In this document: piece by piece, positions 12,327-22,554 of the stretch
Layout: the number at the start of each line of letters is the position of its first letter
Position numbering within the stretch: the stretch's first letter is position 1
Source of the DNA: Cryptomeria japonica
Taxonomy: Eukaryota > Streptophyta > Pinopsida > Cupressales > Cupressaceae
Assembly: GCF_030272615.1 (NCBI RefSeq)
Contig: NC_081414.1
Span: 658,082,292-658,146,291, forward strand
Direction of reading: 5' to 3'
DNA length: 64,000 nt
Translations under genes and position numbers: made by a program
Notes under the pieces: model-generated
Seen by the model: the letters and a program-made list of their open reading frames with translations, nothing else
Databases searched by the model: none
Told to the model about the DNA's origin: nothing

Positions 12327-13485
12327 TGTTACTACTTATCAAGTTGCCATTAGTTTTTATATTCAAACTCATACTATATATTCTAGTCGGTTAGCACTAC
12401 TAAATCATGCAGTCGGTATAAATAGAGAAGTCGATATGCACAATCTAGTCGGTTACAGAGGAAAGCAGTCATAGAACACAGTATACACCGAGTTGTCTAC
12501 CAAGTATCTTTTTGAGACTACCGAGCAGTAAAGTTAACACACCAAGTTGATATTCACCGAGTGAAACGTGTTACCAGATACATTGAACCTGGACATGCAT
12601 ATGAAAACGTGCTACAAAATCGAGGCACATCGAATCGTTATTACATTGGAAATTGCACTAGAAGATTGTGTATGATTGTGAGGTCAATCTAACCAATGAA
12701 GTATTTTGATTAATTATTCATTTGAGGAATCTTGTTTGTAAGATCGAAGCAATGAATTGGATCACCGTTTTAAGATATCTATTTATACAGCATGAGTTAA
12801 GAGCAAGGTGTGTGCATGTATGAATGAAGGAAGACTGTTATAGAGACACAGAGGTCACCAAGAAGGTTTTCAGAGAATAGTCGAAGAACAGAGTAAATAG
12901 AAGGGTTTACCGAGTTACTATAAGGGTTACTGAGGTATGCTATAAGCAAGGTAATCTATTCTGAGCACATAGAATCTGCTTTAACATTTCAGATGTAAAG
13001 TTGCAGATATTTGTAATGATTTTATTGTAATATTGAGAAGTTGAAAGAGAAACCTTTAACAGGGTAAAAGACTCTAACCAAGTCTATAAATTGTAAAGCC
13101 TCTAACCAGGTGCAGAATCCAGAATAAATGTTGTAAAATCCTTTAGCAAGGTAGATCTAACTAATCTTGTTACTCCTAACAGGGTAAGCTATCAGAAATA
13201 GCTAAATGTAACTCTAACCGAGCATTCTTTATTATTGCAGTAGTGAAGTTGTGGGTGCCATCCCCACCATAGTTTTTCTCTCTAACCAAGAGTTTCTGCG
13301 TAACTAAAATATATGTGTTATGGAGTGAATCATGTATGATTGTTATCTGTTTGTTTTAATTTTATTTTATGTTACTACACTATTCTGTTTTTGCATAACA
13401 GTAAAGTTATTATTCAAGAAAAGTTTTGAAGTACTGATTCACCCCTCCCCTCTCAGTATATTAGCTTTCCATATTGGACCTAACA
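12327..13485 (+). repeat. C1 3' LTR
   Basis: This copy of 5436-6590 has a few percent of changes and small indels. It ends CCTAACA followed by the target duplication TAATC. Confidence 0.95.
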
Positions 13486-13586
13486 TAATCTACTTCCATC
13501 AAATTTTCTGCAGGCAATCTGATTTTGTAAGTTAAATCATCCCTTGGCTAATTCCTATATCATTTATCCATCTTTTCACATTTTAG

Positions 13587-13715
13587 GATTTTGAGAGTGA
13601 TTTGCATGCCAAAGAAGTGAATGCCAATGATATGCCCCCCAGCTTCTTATCCATTTCCTCAAAAGGGGATGTCGACTCTACGAAGGGAAAGTCCCTAGGG
13701 CACTTACCCATTTGA
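13587..13715 (+). other. Exon-like host sequence beside C1
   Basis: Directly after a TTCACATTTTAG acceptor-like string, 42 codons are open with non-repetitive, protein-like composition (DFESDLHAKEVNANDMPPSF, later STKGKSLGHLPI) before TGA 13713. The sequence is less AT-rich than its surroundings. It may be an exon of a host gene interrupted by C1. No family could be named. Confidence 0.3.
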
Positions 13716-14289
13716 GAACACCAAGGGAAAATCAAGTCAACCCTATGATGTCACAGTAATGTCCTAACATCCCCTGTGCATAGTCACAATTTTAAACTCC
13801 TAAAAAATGCAAACCATTCACTTTCTCAGATTTCTAAAAAACAAACCAGTAGTTTATCTTATTTGCCCCGTCATTTCTTCATTCCTATTTATCATAGTAT
13901 TTTGTCATTTCTGTTTCTGTTTCAGTCATACACAGTAAGGTCATCAAGTGTTTTTAGTAGTTTATCAGCAGACTCTGGAATTTGTTGTTTTCAAGAATCA
14001 TCTAAAGTAGTGTTAGAAGCAGATTTTTTGTTGTTTGTCTCTATTTCTAGTGGTAATCAACATTTTTAGTCATCATGACGGTAGCATTTTCCCATTTCTA
14101 TTTCAGTCATACATGACAGGATCGTCAACTGTTAGGAGTATTTCACTCGTTGCAATTTAATTGACCAACATTTTTACCAGTCTTTTGTTAGATTCTTAGT
14201 TCAGTTTACTCTCTATGTACATAAAATTCAATGATATGTGAAGCTTTGCCTCCCCTATTAGTATCCACATTTTTTCTTTAAAAAAAGAA

Positions 14290-15110
14290 TTAGAATTAGT
14301 AGATCCTATGTGATTTCATCCATAAGGCATGCTTCTTTGAATCAGCTGAATCGAGAGAAGCATTGTCAACTATTAAAGATTCTTTAATCAGACTCTAGTG
14401 AAATCTGTTCCTTTCTATTGCAATCCAAAAAAATTGTTTTGAAATTAATGAAAAGCCTTCTTTTGAAGAATGTCTTTTCCAAAATTGTGACTGTTCGTTA
14501 GAGGTCAAAGAGGCCAATATACATAATTCTAAAGTTGATGATTTAATTTCTGAAGAGGGAATATATGAGAGAGCTAGACAAGGTATCCACTAGGTAAACT
14601 TATCTTATGTTGATGCATGAAAATTCTAGCAACATCTTGAGCATTTATTGGAGGTTTCAGTTTAGAAGGTTCCGTCAAAGTATGATAGAAAGTTGTCACT
14701 ACATTCTACATAGTAGGCCTACAGACAGTCACAATAACATGAGCTACAAAAGGTTACGATAGAACAGTAATAAATTCTATGGCATTCAGCAGGGAAACCA
14801 TCTGATCAATAATAATTTTCAATGCATAAAATAAGGTACGTATATCAAGAACAATGAGGGAAGATAGACTTAAAAATTTATATCTTGTTGTTGCTGATGG
14901 AAGCCCATACCCTATTCCAAAGCTCTCATTATGGCATAGAAACGCGGGGCATTTGCAAAAGTTGTGGAATTTGGCTTTACAGCTCCCAGTTACATTTGCC
15001 TCAAAGCTTTTTCTTGTATTTGCCCTACTTTTCTGGTCATGATAACAGAAAGAAGATACAGAAATATTGTTTATCAGATTTGAAGAAAAGCTTTTGTGGT
15101 TAAGTAAATG
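14290..15110 (+). pseudogene. Degraded coding fragments of unknown origin
   Basis: Several short frames with protein-like composition follow each other on the plus strand. One near 14.47-14.6 kb reads CDCSLEVKEANIHNSKVDD and then SEEGIYERARQGIH. One near 14.9-15.1 kb has HYGIETRGICKSCGIWLY followed by a lysine-rich end. Stops and frame changes separate them. They could be exons or remains of a processed host gene. I do not recognise the family. Confidence 0.25.
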
Positions 15111-16175
15111 CAATTGAATAGTTGAAAAGAACCTTTAGATCTATAAAAATAACAATACGAATTGTATTATTTGACAAGAGTATAGTAGATGAATTTTATG
15201 AGGTTTAAGTGTCTTAACAATTATCAGTTTTGTTCAAGGACTCATACTCAAACTTTGTACAGGGGTAAATGTAAAACAATTGTTCAACATTACAATTTTA
15301 AATCACCAAATTTTTTTTCCTTTTCATCAATGATAGCTAAAATTTTGGTAAAAAGTCTTTAATATTTAACTTTATAGAAGTGATTGTAGAAATTTGCTTG
15401 CATTAAGTATGATGAATTGTATTTGATTACAATGTACCAAAGCATCAAATTACAAGGCTATATTTTTAATATATAGGCTCAAATGTATGTGAATATTTAT
15501 TTGCAACTGATACGATACCCTCAACCTGTTGAAAGTGGTAGAACGTATATATTACAGTTTTTTATAGTTTTTAGCTATGCATAAACTAGTAGCAAATGGT
15601 TGATTACTCTTCTCCAAGTGGTAAGTAATGCGATCCATTTTTCTATTTTGTTGTTAGTTTGGTTATGGTTTTTGATTGATCAAGGTGTGAAATATTTTGT
15701 CGTCACCTATATGCACTGGAACTATATATTTTTAATAACATAGTGGGCTATTGATTTACTAGTAGTTGTTGTTTAGCTAATTATATAGGGATTGGAAAGA
15801 CTGATGTGATGGAGCTATCATTTAGAACCAAAATTTTGTTAGTAATTGGAAAATATTTTAATCAATTTAGTTTTCGAATGTAAGTGCAATGAATGTAGTA
15901 CATCTAATTATCCTTTGTTGAGTCTAAATTGATTCGAATACCAAAGGCTTACTGGTCTTAATTCTGTTAATTTTACAGGTTTTTAAATGCAAAAGCTTGA
16001 AGCAAACAAGAGGACCACGGTGAAACTGATTCAGCAAAATGAAATTAACTGTATAGAAATTTAATGTCTATATGTGTTTCTTGTTTGGAAACATTTAGCA
16101 TAAATCATTTCAAATTTTCTAACTATATGGCTAATGCAAAGCAAACATAATTATGATGTGTGTAAATCAGCCCAT
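15111..16175. other. AT-rich stretch without recognisable features
   Basis: No LTR, repeat or convincing reading frame is present. A TTTTACAG acceptor-like site near 15.98 kb precedes a short open stretch of about 25 codons, too little to call. Confidence 0.5.
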
Positions 16176-17669
16176 AAATTTTCCTTTCTGATTATATGCA
16201 CTCAATTTTCCCTATTATGTTATACCATTGACTTTTATTTCAAAGTTCAATGTAGACTTTACAATTAATTATAATACACATGCATTCATATGGTCAATGT
16301 TCTCTATTAATAGAACTATTAAATTTTCCTTTCTGATTATATGCACTCAATTTTCCCTATTATGTTATACCATTGATTTCTATTTCAAAGTTCAATGTGA
16401 TGAACTTATAAGGCACTGAGAGGGGGGGGTGAATCAGTCCAAGTAAAAACAATATAAATCTGATCACCTACTTTAACAACTTAAAATCTATCAAGCATAT
16501 GAGAAATATCACCACATAAGCAAATTCCCAATAAAAAAAATTCCACATAACACGAGATTATACATGGAAAACCCAAAAGGGAAAAACCACAGTGGGAGAT
16601 GGTACCCACAAGATTCACTATTTACAAAATAGAAATCTTGACCGGTTAAGGTCTTACAACTATGCCCTATTAAGAGCAGACCCTGTTAAGAGTCACCCGG
16701 TTAAGGGATTTGAATGATTAGCCCTGTTAGGAGCAATGACTTGTTAGGATCAACCTCACAAGAGGATTTGAGACTCTGATTCAGAGCTACCCTGTTAGGG
16801 GATTTGCAAATTAAGGCATGTTAGGACTTACCCAATTAGGGGATTTTGCTACTGCAAACTATTAGGAAAATAACAGTGATAAGATCTTTAGGAAAACTTT
16901 TGATCCTTAAAACATCAACAACACTTCATTACAGAACTTCCCTAATGACCCCATGATCACATTCACAATATTCGCTCATGAATTCTCTCTTCACACACAT
17001 ACCGACTTTATACCTCATCACACTTTTTATAAATATTTTACATTAAGTCGGCTACAACCTTGGAACAATTTCCTAGGTTCAATGAATCTAGACAAACTTA
17101 CATCGCACACTTTACATATGTCGGCCAGTGATATAACAAATTGAAGCTTGTGTCGTGTTACTGATTTAAGTGACTATATCACTACCAGTTAAGTGTTCTA
17201 CCAGTTTGTCTGTTCTGTAAATCAAATCTTGCTCATTCAGTTGAATCTGCCAGTGTGGTTGTGAACATAGCTCCAAATACCTGTCACCATCATCGTTGTG
17301 AAACCGCATCATCAAACTCTTCATGAATTGCCTATACCAGTTATCGGAATGCAACTCTGTCTCAGTTTATCGTTTAACTTTTAAGATCCTAATTACCAGT
17401 TCTCTATAAAACTGTCTTTTGTACCGATTGGCTTCTTAGACTTAGATGACATAAAAAACATTGTTGCCATCAATGACAACACAAAACTTAGTCATCAAAC
17501 AGGAATCTCAATCTCTTCATCACATTTTTTAACTAATCATATACCAGTTGCATAACAACAACAATCTTTATCGGTTCAATCAAGTGTCAACACAATGTAG
17601 GCTTTACGATGAATTATAATAGACATGCATTCATATCACCACTATCCTCTATTAACAGCACTAAAATTT
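16176..17669. repeat. 145-bp direct duplication, second copy split by a solo LTR
   Basis: Unit 1 is 16176-16320. Unit 2 starts at 16321 with the same words (AAATTTTCCTTTCTGATTAT and TTCAATGT), is interrupted at 16397, and resumes at 17598 with TAGGCTTTACGATGAATTAT, matching the remainder of unit 1. The duplication is therefore older than the LTR insertion. Confidence 0.85.
16398..17592 (-). mobile_element. Solo LTR of a Sirevirus-like Copia element, reverse orientation
   Basis: On the minus strand this 1195-bp LTR starts TGTTGACACTTG and ends TTCATCA, and it is flanked by an exact 5-bp duplication, CAATG, at 16393-16397 and 17593-17597. Near its end it carries the GTGGG-loop-CCCAC hairpin followed by a TGGTTTTTCCC string, several CCTAACAGGG-type words, and CACCCCCCCCTCTCAGT. 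No internal region remains, so recombination between two LTRs has removed the rest. The interrupted 145-bp duplication independently confirms both ends. Confidence 0.93.
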
Positions 17670-18158
17670 GGCTCTCCACCATCCACAATGTATTAATGTT
17701 AATAATGATCTCTAGTGATTGTAGGTTTTGATGTTTTTGCACTTTGCACTCCTAACAACAACACCTATCATTACCTATTGTAACCAACCACATCTGCAAC
17801 CCTAGCATTATTACATTTTATTTTTTTTCAAATGGCAGGGACTCCAGCTACATAGAAGCTCTTGTTATATTTGGTAATATCTTGGTTTATGGAAGATTTA
17901 TTGTATTTGACTGTCGACTCTACCTTTTAACACATGTTTTATTTTTAAAATCATAGACAAATCAGAATAAATATTTTTTGGAAATTCATAAGATGTATAC
18001 AAATAAGTATACATTAATTTAACTTCAATAAATAAATGTCAGGGGCTAATGTCTTTTGAATTTAGTGTTAAAAGTATATAAATAAATAGGAAAATAAATG
18101 GATTAATTTTTCTAGTAAAGAATGAATGGATTTTGATGTTGATATTGAAATTTAGATG
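17670..18158. other. Non-coding spacer
   Basis: No gene is visible. Near 17.87 kb it contains the roughly 37-bp string that also occurs near 4.35 kb. Confidence 0.5.
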
Positions 18159-18479
18159 TGTTACAATCAAGAGGAGACCATGATAGTTTGCAATTCATCT
18201 TAGTGTTTGAAGTTGTCATATATATGGTGGAGTGTTAATATCCATCATAAATTTTTCTTTACATGACACATGGCACGTGCCTATCAATAATCCTAAATCC
18301 TCTAAGTGGGATGCCTACATCCTCATGTGAGGACAAAAACTCTATGTCACCTTTCCAATGGGATTTTCATGTGCAAATGAAATTGTCCAGTAGGCACATA
18401 AAATTAAGTCAAATATTAAATTAACAAAACAATTACCAATGTTAGGACTTGCAAAGGTTGAGGTACCTTAATCCAAACA
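18159..18479 (-). repeat. Candidate 3' LTR of C2
   Basis: On the minus strand it starts TGTTTGGATTAAGG right after the purine tract and could end in GATTGTAACA at 18159. The 5' partner is absent, so only the start is firm and the end is a guess from the TG...CA rule. Confidence 0.5.
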
Positions 18480-18493
18480 TTCTCCCACTTGTG
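18480..18493 (-). other. C2 polypurine tract
   Basis: Minus-strand ACAAGTGGGAGAA immediately precedes the LTR start. AAGTGGGAGAATGTT is the common Copia arrangement. Confidence 0.75.
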
Positions 18494-18517
18494 AAATAAC
18501 TTTCAAGAACATATCAA

Positions 18518-21500
18518 TCAATGAAAGGGGAAGAGAGGCCCATGGAACTAGAAGACCATTTGAACTCCTCTATACGCACAAGTTTCACCAACGCATCTGC
18601 AACATTAATCAAAGTGTCATCTTTCTCTAATTTTATCTTCCCATCCTCTACCATATCTCAAACAAAATAAAACTGAACATCTATGTTCTTTGCTCTAGCA
18701 TGCAAACTTGCAATTTTTTCTAAGAAAATGACACTCTGAATATCACAATAGATAGTAATTAAATATGCATCAAGCCCAATATATTAACACAATAGTCCTA
18801 GCCAAATGGCTTCCTTACAAGCATGAGTGGCTACCATATACTCTTATTTTATCATGGACAAAGAAACTACAACTTGTTACTTACTCATCCAACTAATAGC
18901 ACCATTGAACATAGTAAAAATATAACTACTAGTGGATCTTATGTTGTCAATGTCACTTGCCCAATCTAAATCCACATATCCATAGATACTCACAAAATTC
19001 CAAGGTCCAATAGGATAACCATAAAAACACAAGGAATACTCAAAATAACCCCTCCAATATTTGAACACTCTTAGTTGCATCACAAAGAACACATCTATGA
19101 TTAGTCATAGATTGACTCAAGACTGCCACTATTTAGGCAATTTTAGTATAATACAAAACATACCATACATAAGATTGTAATTACACTCACATATGATGAA
19201 CTGGCCATATCCTCCTCATGAATAGGAGATTTTGAAAAATCCTCCACTAATAACTTCATTCAAAAATCAATAGGAACTATCATGGATCTATAAGATATCA
19301 TGTCGAATTTCTCCAACACCAAATTCACATACTTACTTTGGCTTAACCAAACCTCTCTATTAGCTTTGTTTGTTTTTATATCCATTCCCAAAATGTACCT
19401 AGCTTCATTCAAATCTTCCATTTTGAATTATGCTAACAACTAAGAAGTTTCAAGAAAAAATAAAATATCTATTACAAAATAGTAATATATCATCGGCATA
19501 TAATTCAATAATGAGAATGCAACCATTATCAATTTTGAATTTAACACAGTGATCAAATTTAGACCTCTGAAATATCAAACTCGACACATAGGTAACAAAA
19601 AATTTGCGCCACATTTTAGGAGATTATTTCAAACCATACAAATAATTTTTCAACATGCAAACTAGATTTTTTCATCTTTATTTATGAAATGCTCACACTA
19701 TGACATATATATCTCCTCCTCCAAATCACCATGAAGGAATGGTGTCTTCACATCCGTTTGCTTGATTTCCCAATCATGTGTTGTATCAAGTGATAATAAG
19801 AACTGAATGGATGTCAACTTTGTGAAGGGAGACAAAATATCACCATAATCTATTCCCTCAACCTAGGAATACCCCTTTGTGATCAATTGTAATTTATGTT
19901 TCTCAACACTACCATCAAGACCACACATTTTCTTGAACACACATTTCCATCCCATAGGCTTCCATCCTTCAAACAAGAATAGAAAATCATATGTAATATT
20001 CTTCTTCAAAGATGTCATCTCTTTGTCCATGGATGTCATCCATGAGTTTGCATCACTCATACCCATATCCTCTCTCACAATCCTAGACTCGTCATTGTTA
20101 GCAATCCAAGAAAAATAATACTGGAATCTAAAATTGAATGACAAAACTTATTTGGTTGTCACCTAATTCTTATAGATCTCCTCAGAGGTTGAGCTTTAGG
20201 TTCTTCATATTATATTGAACATTTAAATCTGCTAGATCTTTGTTCATCATCAAATCCATTAGGAGATCATAGTTCTTCTTTCTTAGGGGTTTAAGGAACC
20301 TGAACTACCTCCTTGTTTTACTTAAGCTCTTCTTTGGCTATAGGTCAATAGCAAAAGGTTTCATCTCTCTAAAAATAACACCTCTACTATTGATAACTTG
20401 AACTCTCACTAGATCCCAAATCTTGTGCCCATTTACACCAACACCATAGCTAATAAAGATGCACTTCACTACCTTGTTCTCTAACTTAGACCTCTTTTCA
20501 CTCAAAAGATGAGCATAAACTTCACAACCAAATACTATAAGATATTTCATTGAACTTTTTTTTCATAACCACATATCCATAGATGTTTTATCAACAAGTG
20601 TTGATGTAGGAGACCTATTTACTAAATAATAGAAAATGGCTATAGTTTTCATCCAAAAAAAATTGAGGCCAACACCACTAAGCATACTCCTAACCCTCTA
20701 TATCAATGTCCTATTCATCATCTCTATAACTTGATTTTGTTTATGGGTGTATCTATTTTTCTTATGCCTCTTAGTCCCATGCTCCTTACAAAACTTGTCA
20801 AAATCTATAAATAAAACTCACCACCATCGTCAATTCTCAAACAAATAATCTTTCTATAACTCTGATTCTCAACAAGAGCCATTAACTCCTTTAATCGACT
20901 AAAGACTTCATTTTTTTTTTGAGACAATAAATAAATGTCATTCTACTATATCTATCAATGAATGATACAAACTACAAAGTTTTTCAAATTGAAGGAACAT
21001 TAAAATGACCAAAAAAATCAAAATGCATCAATCCAGAAACATAAAAAATTTGTTAGAATTAAAGTAAAACTGAACATGATTTTTTATTTCCATAAATGCA
21101 ATGTTTGCAAAAATTAAACTTAAGATTACAATCATCAAGCCCCTTAATGAGGCATTTATTTTTTACGGTTTTTAGACCCTTCCCACAAATTTGACCATTT
21201 TTTAGGTTCCATAACAATGTCTTCTCCACTAGAAGTCTCATGTCAAAATCATTGGCACCCTTAGGTACCTATAAAGTATGACCATCAAATCTAGAAGTAA
21301 GATGTATCTTCACATCTCAATTGATAGTGTGGATGAAGAATCTATAGTCTTCTACTTTGACTCCTTAGAAGTACTAGCACATTGTACATTCATGTATCCA
21401 ACTTATACAAGATGTCAATTCAAACACCCTTAGCAAGAACCATAGCCCCTCTATTCATCTTACATCCACTTGCGAGAAAATAACCTGCACACCCACATCA

Positions 21501-21722
21501 CTAAATTTAGTTATAGAAAGTAGGTTCCAAGACAAACCCAAGATATGCAAGACACAATCAATCCCATTCACTCTACCATCAAGGAATATAATATTTACAC
21601 TTCCACAACCAATAATATTTAGATGATAATAATCACTGAGGTACACCTTCCCAACATCATATTCTCCATAATTCATGAACCAACCCCAATATTATTTCAT
21701 GTGGAATGATGCACCTAAATCT
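18518..21722 (-). pseudogene. C2 pol: protease, integrase, reverse transcriptase, RNase H
   Basis: Protease is at about 21.7 kb (IDLGASFHMK where D-S-G-A is expected), followed by GKVYLSDYYHLNIIGCG and LSWNLLSITK. The integrase zinc region is at 21.06-21.24 kb (CKHCIYGNKK). The core has LRIDDGGEF near 20.84 kb, and the tail VFGCEVYAHLLSEKRSKLE at 20.34-20.55 kb. Reverse transcriptase begins near 20.14 kb (SWMTSMDKEMTSL) and shows LYADDILLF near 19.49 kb, with both catalytic Asp present but Ala for the usual Val. RNase H has VDLDWASDIDNIRSTSSY and GAISWMSK near 18.9-19.1 kb, ending before 18.52 kb. Many stops and frame changes make it non-functional. Confidence 0.85.
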
Positions 21723-22554
21723 ATCAACAACACATCTTCTAATGCATATGTTTCCAAGGTTGTGACAAAGGCTTCACTATCATCCTAAGATGATTTGATA
21801 GAATCAAAATTGAAGGGGTTTATTTTCTTCTTCTTTTTCTCCTCCTTGCATTCTTTAGATAAGTGATTGATTTGTAGAAATATCAACTTTTCCTTGGACT
21901 TTATAGGAGACTTACATCTCTCACAGGATTTGGATCTACCTCTTTAATCTTTTTTGTCCTTTTTCTTTCCTTTATCTTTCAATCTTCCATCAATTGTAAG
22001 AGAATCCTTAGCTAACTAAGAAGTTTCCTCTACATGTCTTTATAAAGTAATTATTCTACCACATCATCCATCTTTACATTTGTGGTTTTACTACCAATAG
22101 CTATAAAAAGGTGGTCCCATGAGTCTGGAAAATAACACAAGAGAAGAATGCAATGATCTCCCTCATCAATCTTGTTATTAGAAAGTCTCATCTAAGAAAC
22201 TATCATTTTGAATGTGCTAAGATGATTGGTAATTGATCCTCCATATTTCATCTTCAAAGAATACATTTTCTTTCTCAAGAATAACTTTCTTACCTAGGAT
22301 TTAGTTTGATAAACATTTCCAAGCATCTTCCAGAGATATTTTACACTCTTTTCTTCATGGACATTTAACAGAACAAATTCTTCTAAATAAAGCCTTATGA
22401 GGCCCTAATCTTTTTGATCAGTTACATCCCAAATATCTTGGTCCATAGTAACTAGTTTTGTTTTGGATACTGCAACTCGTAGATCAAAATCTATGATCAT
22501 ATCCTCCATTTATAACTTCCATAGTTCAAATTTAGTTTCGTTAGAATTCTCCAT
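21723..22554 (-). pseudogene. C2 gag (UBN2-type) with degenerate zinc knuckle
   Basis: ATG at 22554 begins MENSNETKFELWKL, the usual N-terminus of Copia UBN2-type Gag. DHCILLLCYFPDSWDHLFIA lies near 22.12-22.17 kb, followed by the KMDDVVE string. A knuckle remnant near 21.86-21.92 kb keeps only part of the CX2CX4HX4C pattern. Several in-frame stops are present. Confidence 0.8.

Larger units (their letters stand above)
5436..13485 (+). mobile_element. C1: complete non-autonomous Copia-type LTR retrotransposon (Sirevirus-like)
   Basis: Two near-identical LTRs (1155 and 1159 bp) begin TGTTACTAC and end CCTAACA. The element is bounded by an exact 5-bp target duplication, TAATC, at 5431-5435 and 13486-13490. 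An iMet-type primer site follows the 5' LTR and a purine tract precedes the 3' LTR. The interior holds a Gag-like frame with five CCHC knuckles and a long unidentified ORF. No protease, reverse transcriptase, RNase H or integrase motif is visible in any frame, so the element must have depended on a helper. The LTRs share the GTGGG-loop-CCCAC module and the CACCCC...CTCTCAGT tail with the two solo LTRs in this window, a combination I associate with Sireviruses. The LTRs differ by a few percent by eye, so the insertion is old but datable. Confidence 0.95.
18159..22554 (-). mobile_element. C2: decayed Copia element, 5' end lost
   Basis: In transcription order from 22554 down it shows Gag, a CCHC remnant, protease, integrase, reverse transcriptase and RNase H, the diagnostic order of Ty1/Copia. 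A purine tract and a candidate 3' LTR follow. No 5' LTR or primer site is found above 22554; instead the first copy of a repeated block begins exactly at the Gag start codon. Stops and frameshifts are dense throughout, so this is one of the oldest insertions here. Confidence 0.85.
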
